From the NCBI RefSeq assembly GCF_900177275.1, contig NZ_FXAG01000010.1, forward strand, positions 1 to 64,000: a stretch of DNA of 64,000 nucleotides, written 5' to 3'. The translations under genes were made by a program, and so were the position numbers. A model generated the notes under the pieces. It saw nothing but the letters and a program-made list of their open reading frames with translations. It had not been told where the DNA came from and searched no databases. This stretch comes from Pseudogulbenkiania subflava DSM 22618 (lineage in GTDB: Bacteria > Pseudomonadota > Gammaproteobacteria > Burkholderiales > Chromobacteriaceae). Below, one piece after another: positions 8,462 through 16,977 of this stretch; the stretch's first letter is position 1, and the number at the start of each line of letters is the position of its first letter.

Positions 8462-9814
8462 ATGACGACCCATAACACCACCGCCCGCGTGCCGACGCGC
8501 CGCTGGCGCATTGGCGCCCTGCTCGGCATCGGCGTGCTGGTCAACTATTTCGACCGCATCAGCCTGTCGGTGGCGGCGCCGCAGCTGCAGCAGGAGTTCC
8601 ACCTGACTACCGGGGACATCGGCCTCTTGTTCAGTGCCTTCTTCTGGGCCTACGCCTTGCTGCAGATTCCCACCGGGGTGGTGCTCGACCGCTTCGGCGT
8701 GACCAAGGTCGGCCGCTGGGGGGCGTTCCTGTGGGGCATCGCCGCCACGCTGACCGCCTGTGCCGGCGGTTTCGGCGGCGTGTTCGCCGCGCGTGCCCTG
8801 CTGGGGGTGGCCGAGGCGCCGGGATTCCCGGTCAGCTCCAAGGCCACCGGCTACTGGTTCCCGCGCCGCGAGCGTGCCATGGCGACCGCGCTGTTCGATG
8901 CCGCCGCCAAGTTCTCCAACGTGATCGGCGTGCCGCTGGTCGCCCTGACCGTGGTGCATTTCGGCTGGCGCTGGGGCTTCGGCTTGTCGGCCCTGCTAAG
9001 CCTGGTCTATTTCCTGGCCTTCTACCTGATCTATCGTGATCCCAGCGCCGACAGCAAGCTGTCCAAGGCCGAGCACGACTATATCGTCCAGGGCGGTGCC
9101 GCACCGGAAGGGGTGAGCCAGGAAAGCTCGCTGAAGATGCTGGGCTACCTGCTCAAGCAGCGCAAAATCTGGGGGTTGTCGATCGGTTTTGCCGCCTACG
9201 GCTACGTGTTCTACCTGTTCCTGACCTGGTTGCCCGGTTATCTGGTGCAGGCGATGCACATGAGCATTCTCAAGTCGGCCTCGTTCGCCGCCGTTCCCTG
9301 GCTGTTCGCTACGCTGTCCGATCTGCTGGTCGGCGGCTGGCTGATCGACCACCTGATCGCCAAGGGGCACGACGAAACGCGCGTGCGCAAGGGCGTGCTG
9401 GTGGCCGGCATGCTGTGTGGCCTGGCGGTGTTCGGTGCCACCACTACCACGGATCCTTACATCGCCATCGTCTGGATCACCATCGCGCTGAGCGGCCTGG
9501 CCGCCGCGGCCCCGGTGGGCTGGTCGCTGCCGTCGCTGATCGCCCCACACGGCGGTACCGGCACGGTCGGCGGCATCATGAACTTCGCCAACAACATGAT
9601 GGGTGCGGTGGCGCCGATCGTGACCGGCTATATCGTCGGCGCCACGCAATCGTTCTCCAACGCCTTCCTGGTGGCGGGCGTGGTGCTGGTGGTGGGCGTG
9701 TTCGCCTTCGTGTTCCTGCTGGGGAAGATCGAGCCGATTCCGGAGCCTGGCAAGGATGCGGTGCGCCGCGTCGGCGGGGCCGCCAAGGCCGGCACCTCTT
9801 CCGTGACACGCTGA
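8462..9814 (+). CDS. MFS transporter, anion:cation symporter type, probable gluconate/sugar-acid uptake
   Basis: The 450-residue product has about twelve hydrophobic segments, the MFS motif VLDRFGVTKVGRWG between TM2 and TM3, and features of the ACS family (NYFDRISLSVAAPQL near the start, GYWFPRRERAMATALFDAAA). ACS members carry hexuronate, glucarate, galactonate and similar acids. Co-transcription with gntK under GntR operators suggests gluconate or a ketogluconate as substrate, which is inference; it is not a GntP-type gluconate permease. The start at 8462 is backed by a strong Shine-Dalgarno (ggaggagaac). Confidence 0.85.
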   Translation: MTTHNTTARVPTRRWRIGALLGIGVLVNYFDRISLSVAAPQLQQEFHLTTGDIGLLFSAFFWAYALLQIPTGVVLDRFGVTKVGRWGAFLWGIAATLTACAGGFGGVFAARALLGVAEAPGFPVSSKATGYWFPRRERAMATALFDAAAKFSNVIGVPLVALTVVHFGWRWGFGLSALLSLVYFLAFYLIYRDPSADSKLSKAEHDYIVQGGAAPEGVSQESSLKMLGYLLKQRKIWGLSIGFAAYGYVFYLFLTWLPGYLVQAMHMSILKSASFAAVPWLFATLSDLLVGGWLIDHLIAKGHDETRVRKGVLVAGMLCGLAVFGATTTTDPYIAIVWITIALSGLAAAAPVGWSLPSLIAPHGGTGTVGGIMNFANNMMGAVAPIVTGYIVGATQSFSNAFLVAGVVLVVGVFAFVFLLGKIEPIPEPGKDAVRRVGGAAKAGTSSVTR

Positions 9815-9860
9815 GAGGAGTGAAAGCGTCCTGCTCCGTCTGTGGGCGAGACGCTTCGAA

Positions 9861-9900
9861 AACGCACAAGGCCGCCCGGTGACGGGCGGCCTTGTGCGTT
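9861..9900. terminator. terminator after the gluconate operon
   Basis: A perfect 18-base-pair hairpin closes on a gtga loop, its arms beginning aacgcacaaggccgcccg. The T tail is weak (gtttggtttg), so it may mainly stabilise the 3' end. Confidence 0.75.
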
Positions 9901-9915
9901 TGGTTTGACTATCAA

Positions 9916-10062
9916 GAGCCGCTAACAAAACCAGCGCAGCGCTCTTGGCTGGGCGTACGGCCACAGGCCGCACACGTCGTACGGCAAGTGCTTGCTGGGC
10001 GAATTTCCGCGAGGGATCCGCACGCGCGTGCAACGCCGCCAAGAGGGTTTTGTTAGCGGCTC
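9916..10062. repeat. 147-bp MITE-like element with 17-bp terminal inverted repeats
   Basis: The left end GAGCCGCTAACAAAACC and the right end (its exact reverse complement) enclose a non-coding GC-rich body with a further inner dyad around gcgtacggcc and cgtacgg. It sits between the gluconate terminator and the response regulator stop. No transposase is present, so a non-autonomous element is the simplest reading. No clear target duplication was seen. Confidence 0.65.
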
Positions 10063-10071
10063 AAGGGGGCG

Positions 10072-10695
10072 TCAACTCTTCTGCTGGCGATAGGCCACCA
10101 CGGCCTGCACCAGATCGGCGATCGAGCGCGCGCCCATCTTGTCCATCATCTTGCCGCGGTGCGCTTCCACCGTCTTGATGCTGATGCCGAGGTCGTCGGC
10201 GATCACCTTGTTCATCTTGCCCTCGATCACCTTTTCCAGCACCTCGCGCTCGCGCACCGTGAGCGAATCGAGCCGTTCCGCCATCTTGCTGAGGCTGGCG
10301 GTGCTGTCGAGCCGCTGCCGGCAGGTCGCCAGCGCGCTGTCCACGGCGTCGAGCAGGGCCTGCTGGTTGAACGGCTTTTCCAGGAAATCGTGGGCACCGC
10401 GCTTGACCGCCTGCACCGCCATCGGCACGTCGCCGTGCCCGGTAATGAAGATCACTGGCCACGGGTTGCCGCGCCGGCCCAGTTCCTCGAACAGTTCCAG
10501 CCCGCTCATGCCGGGCATGCGGATGTCCACGATCAGGCAGCCGACGCCGGACGACACCACCCGGCCCAGGAAATCTTCGGCGCTGCCGTGGCACGCTACC
10601 TGGTAGTCGTGGCTTTCCAAGAGCCAGAGCAGGGAGTCGCGGAACGGTTCGTCGTCATCGATGATGTGGATGGGCGCTTGCTTGGTCGTGTTCAT
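10072..10695 (-). CDS. FixJ/NarL-type two-component response regulator
   Basis: The 207-residue product has a receiver domain (acidic IIDDDEPF, phosphoacceptor Asp57 in LIVDIRMPGMSG, FITGHGD, EKPF lysine) and a C-terminal LuxR-type HTH (SLTVREREVLEKVIEGKMNK, KTVEAHRGKMMDKM). It resembles the FixJ/TtrR/DctR group. It overlaps the stop of the upstream sensor kinase by four bases (ATGA type), so both are made from one transcript. Targets probably include the divergent binding-protein gene at 13521; this is inference from context. Confidence 0.92.
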   Translation of the reverse strand: MNTTKQAPIHIIDDDEPFRDSLLWLLESHDYQVACHGSAEDFLGRVVSSGVGCLIVDIRMPGMSGLELFEELGRRGNPWPVIFITGHGDVPMAVQAVKRGAHDFLEKPFNQQALLDAVDSALATCRQRLDSTASLSKMAERLDSLTVREREVLEKVIEGKMNKVIADDLGISIKTVEAHRGKMMDKMGARSIADLVQAVVAYRQQKS

Positions 10696-13355
10696 GCTTC
10701 GGTCACCGGCAGGGTCAGGCGGAAAATACTACCACCGTCCGGGTTGTCTTCCACCCAGAGTTGACCCTGATGGAATTCGATGATGGTGCGGCAGATGTTG
10801 AGCCCCATGCCCATGCCTTCCTTCTTTGTCGTGAAGAAGGCGTCGAACAGGCGCTCCTTGAGATCCGCCGGAACGCCGTGGCCGCGGTCGGCGATGGCGA
10901 CTTCGACTCGGCGCGGATTGAGCACGTCGGCGCTGACGACGAGCTGGCGCCGGGCGGGTTCGGTGTCCTGCATCGCCTCGATGCCGTTCTTGATCAGGTT
11001 GAGCAGTACCTGCTCGATCAGGATCGGGTCGACGCAGACTTCCGGCAGGCGTGATGGCAGCTGCAGGTCGATGGTGGCGGCGTAGCGCCGCGCCTCGATG
11101 TCGGCGATGGCCAGGGTGGCCTCGACGATATCCGTCAGCTGACACGGTTTGCGGTCGGGCTCGCTCTGTTTCACGAATTCGCGCACGCGGCGCACGATCT
11201 TGCCGGCGCGTTCGGCCTGGGCCGTGATTTTTTCCATCACCGGCAGCAGCGATTCGGCGCTGGCGCGGCCCTGGCGCAGCCGTTCGATGCAGCCGGCCTG
11301 GTAGTTGGCGATGGCCGACAGCGGCTGGTTCAGTTCGTGCGCCAGGGTCGAGGCCATCTCACCCATGGTGACCAGGCGCGAGGTGGCTTGCAGCTTCTCC
11401 ATCTGCTGCTCATAGCGCTGCTCCGCCTCGTGCTGCTGGGTGATGTCGGTGAGGATCACCATCAGCGTTGGCCGGCCGTCCACCCAGCGCACCTGGCGGC
11501 GCCGCGCCGACAGCCAGCGCGGCGGGTTGGCCAGCTGCAGCTGGAGGTCGAGTTCGGAGCGCTCGGCGTCGCGCATCAGGAAGGCCAGCCGCAGGTCGCA
11601 GCAGCTCACGCTTTCCTCCTGCCCCAGCACGTTGTCCGGGTCGAACCACTGGCGGTAGTGCTGGTTGCAGAACAGCAGCTCGTGGCTGGCCGGGTCGACC
11701 ACCGCCACCGCGGCGTCCAGGCCCTCGATGACGGTGACGAAACGCTCGTGCGAGGCCTCCAGTCGTTGTTTGGCCTCCTGGCGCTCGGTGATGTCGGTCA
11801 TTGCCGTCATCCAGCCGGTGTGCTGGCCATCGTGATCGATCAACGGCGAGATCAGCAGGTTGACGTGGATCTCCTTGCCGTCCTTGCGGCAAATCAGGGT
11901 TTCGAGGCCATGTTGCGGCGCGTTGCCGGCCAGCGCGGCGGCCATGTGGCGCTGGTGCAGCTCGGCGGCTTCGCCGGAGCGCCAGTAGGGGTAGGGGGGC
12001 AGTTGGCCCAGCAGTTCCTGCTCGGTATAGCCGGTGATGTCGCAGAAGGCCGGGTTGACGTAGGTGATGCGCCCTTCGAGGTCGATGGCGCGCAGCCCCA
12101 CCACCAGCGAATCTTCCATCGCCTTGCGGAAGGTGGACTCCTGCCAGAGCGCTTCCTGCGCTTCCTTCTTGGCGGTGATGTCGCGGCCCGAGACGTAGAT
12201 CACGCCGCTTTCGGGCAGCGGGCTCAGCGCCCACACGATCCATTGTGTGGCGCCCTCGCGCGTCAGCACCCGGGTTTCGACGTAGCGGTGGCTCTGGTCG
12301 GCGCCGAGCATGTCGAAAAAACCTTCCTTCAGCATGTCGCGCTCGCTGGGATGCAGGTAGCTCAGGAAGGAGGTGCCGATGAGTTGCGCCTGTGAGTAGC
12401 CGAGCACGGTCTCGAACGCCGGATTGACCTCGAGCAGGGTGCCCTCTGGGCTGATGATGCCGAGCAGATCCTGCGACAGGCGATATACCCGGTCGCGCTC
12501 TTCTTCGGCGCTGACGCGGCGGCGGATGTGACGGTTGAGGCTGAGCAGGCTCATCAGGGTGAGCAGGGTCAGGCCAACGATCAAACCCAGCTGCAGGACG
12601 CGGCTCGGGCTGATGGCCGTCTTCACCGGGCGGGCGATGATGGCGAGCCCGGTGCCGGGCAGGTCGAGTTTTTCGGAGAGCGTCCCGCTCAGCCGCTGCT
12701 GGGCGTTGTGGCCGATTTCCCGTCCCTCGGCGTCGATCAGCTCGAGCTGGTATTTCTCGGCAAACCACGACGGCGGCAAGCGGCGGATCAGCGTGCCGGT
12801 GTTGAACACGGCGATCATGGTGCCCACGAACTGGCCGTTGCGCAGCACCGGCACGTGCAATTCGATCCGCCATTGGCCGTCCGCGCTCTGGTAGGGCCGG
12901 CTGTAGACCGGCCGGCTCTCGATGCGCGCCTTGACGAAGGCGTCGGCGCTGGGACCGGAGAGGCCGTCGCCCAGCGTCAGCGGGCCGTCTTCGTAGGGGG
13001 CGATCCAGCGCAGGATCATGCCGGTGTCGGCGCGCACTACCGCCAGGAGTTCCGGGGTGTTGCCGATGAATTGCGCCGCCTGGAGCTGGAAGCCGCTTTC
13101 GTCGAGATCGTCGCGCCCCGCTTCACGGGCGAGTTCGGTGAGCTGGTTGAGGTTGTCTTCGAGGTGCAGTTGCAGCGTCTGTTCCGCCCACAGTGCGTCG
13201 CGCGCCAGCGCGGTGCGCAACTGTTCGGCTTCGCGCGAATCGAGTGCCCACAGCATCACCGCCATGGTCAGAAAGAACAGCACGATGCTGGCGTTGGGGA
13301 ACAGCCGGTACCAGCTCGGGCGCTGGCGCTGGGTGGTGGAGTGGTAACGAAGCAT
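10692..13355 (-). CDS. membrane sensor histidine kinase with three PAS domains
   Basis: The 887-residue sensor has a first transmembrane helix near residues 18-38 and a periplasmic sensory region to about 250. A second helix follows near 252-272. Three PAS/PAC units start roughly at 290, 415 and 545; the second contains RITYVNPAFCDITGYT. The HisKA motif MASTLAHELNQPLSAIANY lies near 670, and the ATPase domain has N (NLIKNGIEAM), G1 (DRGHGVP) and F/G2 (GMGMGLNICRTII) boxes. The kinase type is FixL-like. The frame stays open far upstream, to 14408, but that part is antisense to the divergent gene. The start at 13355 (MLRYHS) was therefore chosen, although it lacks a strong ribosome binding site. 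Confidence 0.88.
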   Translation of the reverse strand: MLRYHSTTQRQRPSWYRLFPNASIVLFFLTMAVMLWALDSREAEQLRTALARDALWAEQTLQLHLEDNLNQLTELAREAGRDDLDESGFQLQAAQFIGNTPELLAVVRADTGMILRWIAPYEDGPLTLGDGLSGPSADAFVKARIESRPVYSRPYQSADGQWRIELHVPVLRNGQFVGTMIAVFNTGTLIRRLPPSWFAEKYQLELIDAEGREIGHNAQQRLSGTLSEKLDLPGTGLAIIARPVKTAISPSRVLQLGLIVGLTLLTLMSLLSLNRHIRRRVSAEEERDRVYRLSQDLLGIISPEGTLLEVNPAFETVLGYSQAQLIGTSFLSYLHPSERDMLKEGFFDMLGADQSHRYVETRVLTREGATQWIVWALSPLPESGVIYVSGRDITAKKEAQEALWQESTFRKAMEDSLVVGLRAIDLEGRITYVNPAFCDITGYTEQELLGQLPPYPYWRSGEAAELHQRHMAAALAGNAPQHGLETLICRKDGKEIHVNLLISPLIDHDGQHTGWMTAMTDITERQEAKQRLEASHERFVTVIEGLDAAVAVVDPASHELLFCNQHYRQWFDPDNVLGQEESVSCCDLRLAFLMRDAERSELDLQLQLANPPRWLSARRRQVRWVDGRPTLMVILTDITQQHEAEQRYEQQMEKLQATSRLVTMGEMASTLAHELNQPLSAIANYQAGCIERLRQGRASAESLLPVMEKITAQAERAGKIVRRVREFVKQSEPDRKPCQLTDIVEATLAIADIEARRYAATIDLQLPSRLPEVCVDPILIEQVLLNLIKNGIEAMQDTEPARRQLVVSADVLNPRRVEVAIADRGHGVPADLKERLFDAFFTTKKEGMGMGLNICRTIIEFHQGQLWVEDNPDGGSIFRLTLPVTEA

Positions 13356-13520
13356 GCGTAGGTGTCCGGACGAGGTGGTCCTGTACCACCGGCGTGGGGC
13401 CGGCAACAGAACGTGAGTGTAGGCCAAGCCGGCGCCGAAGATAAGCCGGGTTAGCCCGCAGCGTCGGGCTTGTTGATTGACGTGCGCCCCGTTAAGCTTG
13501 CGCTCCGGAGAAAAGAGACA

Positions 13521-14690
13521 ATGAAAACAACTATGTTGAAGCGCGTTCTGATGCTGGCCGGGTTGCTGTGGGCGACGCTGGCCGGCGCCGTCGAGCCGAT
13601 CCGCATCGGCGTGCCGGGGGCGTACACCGGTGGGTCCTCGCCGATGGGGCTCAGCATGCGCAACGGCATCCGGCTGGCGGCGCAGGAGATCAACGCCCGT
13701 GGCGGCGTTTTGGGACGGCCGCTGCAGTTGGTCGAGCGTGACGACGGCGGCAACGCGCTGCGGGGCCGGCGCGTCAACGCCGAGCTGATCCGACAGCCGG
13801 TGGTGGCGACGGTCGGGCTGGTGAATACCGCGGTGGCCGAAGCGGTGGTGGGGCTCTATCAGGAAGCGCGGGTGCCGCTGGTGATTGCGGTGGCCACGGC
13901 GGCAAAGCTGACCCAGCCTACGCACGACGGCTATGTATTTCGCGTCGCGCTGTCCGATACGGTGCAGGCGCGGCTGATCGCGCGTGAGGCGGTGGAACGT
14001 GCCGGCTATCGCCGCATCGCCATTTTCGCCGACACCACCCGCTACGGCGAGCAAGGGGTGATGGAACTGACCGCCGCGCTGGCGCGCTACGGCGTGCGAC
14101 CGGTGGCGGTGGAACGTTTCGAACTGCGCGAGCGCGATATGGAGGAGCCGTTGCGCAAGGCGTCGCGCCAGGGGGCCCAGGTCATCCTGACCTATGCCAT
14201 CGGCCCGGAGCTGGTGGAAATCGCCAACGGCATGGCCAGGATGGACTGGCAGGTGCCGCTGATCGGCAGCTGGACACTGTCGATGTCCAATTTTATCGAC
14301 AATGCCGGTCCCAACGCCGATGGCACGCGCATGGTGCAGACCTTCATTCCGGAGGGGGCCGGCGGGCAGCGCAAGGCGTTCATCGACGCCTACCTGGCGC
14401 TGAACCATGGCCGGCGCATCGCTTCACCGCCTTCGGCGGCGCAGGGCTACGATGCCATGTTGCTGCTGGCGGCCGCGATCCAGCAGGCCGGCAGTACCGA
14501 CCGGGCCGCGATCCGTCAGGCGCTGGAGCAGTTGAAGCGGCCGGTCGACGGCGTCATCACGCGCTACCAGCGTCCGTTCAACCCGAGCAGCCACGAGGCG
14601 ATCGACGAAACCGTGCCGGTGATCGGCAAGGTATCGGGGGGGGAAGTCGTGCATGCCTATCGCGAGGACAGGCTGAAGGGCATGAAGTAA
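13521..14690 (+). CDS. periplasmic binding protein, branched-chain amino acid ABC type (Peripla_BP_6)
   Basis: The 389-residue product has a signal peptide (MKTTMLKRVLMLAGLLWATL, then AGAVEP) and a two-lobed type I binding fold (GVPGAYTGGSSPMGLSMRNG, INARGGVLGRPLQLVERDD). It is related to LivK-like receptors for amino acids, amides or carboxylates. The ATG at 13521 follows ggagaaaagaga. No permease or ATPase genes are next to it. It is divergent from a sensor kinase/FixJ pair, so it may deliver ligand to the sensor or to a remote transporter. The ligand is unknown. Confidence 0.86.
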   Translation: MKTTMLKRVLMLAGLLWATLAGAVEPIRIGVPGAYTGGSSPMGLSMRNGIRLAAQEINARGGVLGRPLQLVERDDGGNALRGRRVNAELIRQPVVATVGLVNTAVAEAVVGLYQEARVPLVIAVATAAKLTQPTHDGYVFRVALSDTVQARLIAREAVERAGYRRIAIFADTTRYGEQGVMELTAALARYGVRPVAVERFELRERDMEEPLRKASRQGAQVILTYAIGPELVEIANGMARMDWQVPLIGSWTLSMSNFIDNAGPNADGTRMVQTFIPEGAGGQRKAFIDAYLALNHGRRIASPPSAAQGYDAMLLLAAAIQQAGSTDRAAIRQALEQLKRPVDGVITRYQRPFNPSSHEAIDETVPVIGKVSGGEVVHAYREDRLKGMK

Positions 14691-14706
14691 CCGTGAGGTG
14701 CTGCAG

Positions 14707-14743
14707 CGTTCGGCCACCCTTGAAGGTTGGCCGAAGCGTTTTT
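14707..14743. terminator. terminator built on an imperfect inverted pair of the 11-mer repeat
   Basis: The left arm CGTTCGGCCACCC and the right arm GGTTGGCCGAAGCG pair with one mismatch and are followed by five Ts. It lies between the convergent binding-protein gene and the GntR/FCD gene. Confidence 0.82.
14725..14735 (+). repeat. GGTTGGCCGAA copy, right arm of a terminator
   Basis: Intergenic. It pairs with a one-mismatch inverse copy at 14708-14718. Confidence 0.9.
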
Positions 14744-15416
14744 AACGCGGCGAGCCCTGATTCTTGAGGTAACTTTCCAGCGCGTTGCCGGCCGACAGGA
14801 TGTGGAACCGGATGAACTCGGCCGCTTCCTCGGCCGCGCCTTGCTGGCACAGTTCCAGCAGCTTGGTGTGTTCGGCGTGTGCGCGCTCCATGGTCTGGGT
14901 GAACAGGATCTGCATGCGCGTGTAGCGGTCGGTCTTGTTGTGCAGCTGCTCGATCAGCGCCAGGGTGTTGGGGCGCTTGGCAGCACGGTACAAGGCCAGG
15001 TGGAAGCGCGAGTTGAGCTCGCCCCAGTGGCGGATGTCGTTGGTCTGCAGCGCGATCTCGAACTGCTTCAGGGTGTCGGCGGCCATGGCCAGGTCGGCCT
15101 TGGTCTGGCGCGGGATGGCGGCGCGCAGCAACGAGCTTTCCAGCATGGCGCGGATGTCCAGCAGTTCCAGCACGTCGTCCAGCGACAGTTTGGATACCAG
15201 AGCACCCTTGTGGTCGATGATCTGGATCAGGCCTTCGGCCTCGAGCTGACGCAACGCCTCGCGCACCGGAACCCGGCTCACGCCGTATTCATTGGAAAGC
15301 GCTTCCTGGCGCAATTGCTGGCCGTCGGCAAACTCGCCCGACAGGATGCGTTGGCGCAGGGATTCGGTTACGGCACTCGTCAGCGTCTGGCGCTTGATCG
15401 GCTGCAGGGTGGTCAT
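14742..15416 (-). CDS. GntR-family regulator, FadR/FCD subfamily
   Basis: The 224-residue product has a GntR winged HTH (residues about 10-75, LRQEALSNEYGVSRVPVREA) and an all-helical FCD domain. The FCD domain shows the metal/ligand-type acidic and His positions (ELNSRFHLALYRAA; MERAHAEHTKLL). FCD regulators usually sense carboxylates. The only visible operator-like dyad is just upstream of its own start (15443-15458), so autoregulation is likely. The regulated pathway is not evident from neighbours. Confidence 0.87.
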   Translation of the reverse strand: MTTLQPIKRQTLTSAVTESLRQRILSGEFADGQQLRQEALSNEYGVSRVPVREALRQLEAEGLIQIIDHKGALVSKLSLDDVLELLDIRAMLESSLLRAAIPRQTKADLAMAADTLKQFEIALQTNDIRHWGELNSRFHLALYRAAKRPNTLALIEQLHNKTDRYTRMQILFTQTMERAHAEHTKLLELCQQGAAEEAAEFIRFHILSAGNALESYLKNQGSPR

Positions 15417-15442
15417 GGGTGGAGGCTCTGTCAGTCAATCGG

Positions 15443-15458
15443 ATACATACAAATGTAT
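15443..15458. promoter_or_regulatory. operator-like dyad upstream of the GntR/FCD gene
   Basis: The inverted repeat ATACAT-acaa-ATGTAT sits 27 bases before the start codon. It resembles short FCD-type operators with 4-base spacers. Confidence 0.6.
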
Positions 15459-15524
15459 TCAATTATTACGGAGCGGGGCAGGGGAGACAAGCGAAACCGC
15501 AGCCGGCTGGAGCGCGTGCAACAA

Positions 15525-15550
15525 AAAAACCGGCCCTCGGGCCGGTTTTT
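15525..15550 (-). terminator. terminator of the tRNA cluster
   Basis: The hairpin aaaaccggcc-ctcg-ggccggtttt lies immediately downstream of the last tRNA on the minus strand, with a T run of seven on that strand. Confidence 0.85.
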
Positions 15551-15557
15551 GCAAAAC

Positions 15558-15634
15558 TGGGGTGGATAATGGGACTCGAACCCACGACAACCGGAATCAC
15601 AATCCGGGACTCTACCAACTGAGCTATATCCACC
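15558..15634 (-). tRNA. tRNA-His (GTG), copy 2 in transcription order
   Basis: The cloverleaf folds with an extra 5' G pairing with C73 (eight-pair acceptor GGTGGATA/TATCCACC), as expected for tRNA-His. The anticodon loop is ATTGTGATT, and the 3' CCA is encoded. The T-loop is GGTTCGAGTCC. Confidence 0.95.
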
Positions 15635-15678
15635 GCTGTAAACGGTGCGACTGAAGCGGGTGCTTCAATCAGGAATTT

Positions 15679-15755
15679 TGGGGTGGATAATGGGACTCGA
15701 ACCCACGACAACCGGAATCACAATCCGGGACTCTACCAACTGAGCTATATCCACC
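15679..15755 (-). tRNA. tRNA-His (GTG), copy 1 in transcription order
   Basis: The sequence is identical to the other tRNA-His over the mature length, with CCA encoded. The two copies are 44 bases apart, and part of the preceding spacer is also shared. Confidence 0.95.
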
Positions 15756-15776
15756 ACTGTCTTGCTGCTGTACTAC

Positions 15777-15853
15777 TGGCGCGCCCGACAGGACTCGAAC
15801 CTGTAACCCCCGGCTTAGAAGGCCGGTGCTCTATCCGGTTGAGCTACGGGCGC
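15777..15853 (-). tRNA. tRNA-Arg (TCT)
   Basis: The acceptor GCGCCCG/CGGGCGC, the anticodon loop CTTCTAA and the T-loop GGTTCGAGTCC are clear, and the CCA end is encoded. Confidence 0.95.
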
Positions 15854-15879
15854 ATCCTGCACCGAGTGCGCGGAGTTTC

Positions 15880-15956
15880 TGGTCGGGGTGGAGGGATTCG
15901 AACTCTCGACCCCCTGATCCCAAATCAGGTGCGCTACCAGGCTGCGCTACACCCCG
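15880..15956 (-). tRNA. tRNA-Pro (TGG)
   Basis: The acceptor CGGGGTG/CACCCCG, discriminator A and encoded CCA are present. The anticodon stem CCTGA/TCAGG carries TGG in the loop. It is the first gene of the minus-strand tRNA cluster. Confidence 0.95.
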
Positions 15957-16070
15957 ACGACAGAGAGCGCAACTATACGGATCGAGCATAATGCTGTCAA
16001 TACCCGTTGAGCTCAGGGGGTGAAAAATGAGAAAATGCCGTTTTTGGTTGGTTTGGTTTCGGGACAGAGC

Positions 16071-16922
16071 ATGACGGCACAACTCATTGATGGCAAAGCA
16101 GTAGCGGAAAAATTGATCGGGCGCGTACGCGAAGGCGTGGACGCTCGCCTTGCGGCGGGCAAACGTGCCCCGGCACTGGCCGTCATCCTGGTCGGCGACG
16201 ATCCGGCCTCCGGCGTGTACGTCGGCAACAAGAAGCGTTCGTGCGAGAAGGCCGGCATCCGCTCGGTGGCTTACGACCTGCCCGCTTCCACCTCGCAGGA
16301 AGAACTGCTGGGGATCATCGACCAGCTCAACGCCGACGCCAGCATCGACGGCATCCTGGTGCAGCTGCCGCTGCCCAAGCAGATCGATCCGCAGTCGGTG
16401 ATCGAGCGCATCGCCCCGAAGAAGGACGTGGACGGCTTCCACCCCTACAACATGGGCCGTCTGGCGGTGAAGATGCCGCTGCTGCGTCCGTGCACCCCGC
16501 GCGGCGTGATGACCCTGCTGGAAGAGTACGGTATCGATCCGAAGGGCAAGAAGGTGGTGATCGTCGGCGCGTCCAACATCGTCGGCCGCCCGCAGGCGCT
16601 GGAAATGCTGCTGGCGCGCGCCACCGTGACAGTGTGCCACAGCGCCACCACCGATCTGCCCAAGGAAGTGTCCGAGGCTGACATCGTGGTGGCCGCGGTG
16701 GGCATTCCCAACTTCATCAAGGGCGAGTGGGTCAAGCCGGGTGCGGTGGTGATCGACGTGGGCATCAACCGCCTCGACAGCGGCAAGCTGTGCGGCGACG
16801 TGGAGTTCGCCACCGCCAGCGAACGTGCCGCCTTCATCACGCCGGTGCCGGGCGGCGTCGGTCCGATGACCGTGGCCACCCTGCTGCAGAACACGCTTGA
16901 TTCGGCCAACCTGAACGCCTGA
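16071..16922 (+). CDS. folD: bifunctional methylene-THF dehydrogenase / methenyl-THF cyclohydrolase
   Basis: FolD interconverts 5,10-methylene-THF and 10-formyl-THF in one-carbon metabolism, using NADP. The 283-residue product carries [14 protein letters not shown] with the catalytic lysine region, QLPLPKQID, the Rossmann-type GASNIVGRP and the C-terminal [12 protein letters not shown]. The start at 16071 (MTAQLIDGK) matches the family's usual length; an upstream in-frame ATG at 16036 would add a non-conserved tail. It is followed by purU, which consumes 10-formyl-THF, so the two share a pathway. Confidence 0.95.
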   Translation: MTAQLIDGKAVAEKLIGRVREGVDARLAAGKRAPALAVILVGDDPASGVYVGNKKRSCEKAGIRSVAYDLPASTSQEELLGIIDQLNADASIDGILVQLPLPKQIDPQSVIERIAPKKDVDGFHPYNMGRLAVKMPLLRPCTPRGVMTLLEEYGIDPKGKKVVIVGASNIVGRPQALEMLLARATVTVCHSATTDLPKEVSEADIVVAAVGIPNFIKGEWVKPGAVVIDVGINRLDSGKLCGDVEFATASERAAFITPVPGGVGPMTVATLLQNTLDSANLNA

Positions 16923-16928
16923 TCTCCC

Positions 16929-16961
16929 GGCATGGCGTGCCTGGTACGCCATGCCGTTTTT
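16929..16961 (+). terminator. terminator of folD
   Basis: A perfect stem (ggcatggcgt / acgccatgcc) with a gcctggt loop is followed by gttttt. An alternative purU start codon at 16951 would lie inside this hairpin, which supports the later ATG. Confidence 0.85.
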
Positions 16962-16977
16962 GCTCTTGGGAGTGCAC

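Noticed and set aside
13356-14408. An in-frame upstream extension of the sensor kinase, giving a protein of over 1200 residues.
   Set aside because: It runs antisense through the binding-protein gene, has no transmembrane or domain pattern, and is rich in His/Arg/Gln as expected of a GC-rich shadow frame. The kinase starts at 13355.
15558-15956. The tRNA cluster as an integration site with an adjacent island.
   Set aside because: The flanks are folD and a GntR regulator. No integrase and no duplicated tRNA 3' end beyond the tandem His genes was seen.
16951-16977. An earlier ATG for purU.
   Set aside because: It lies inside the folD terminator hairpin, while ATG 16978 has a ribosome binding site and begins the ACT domain.
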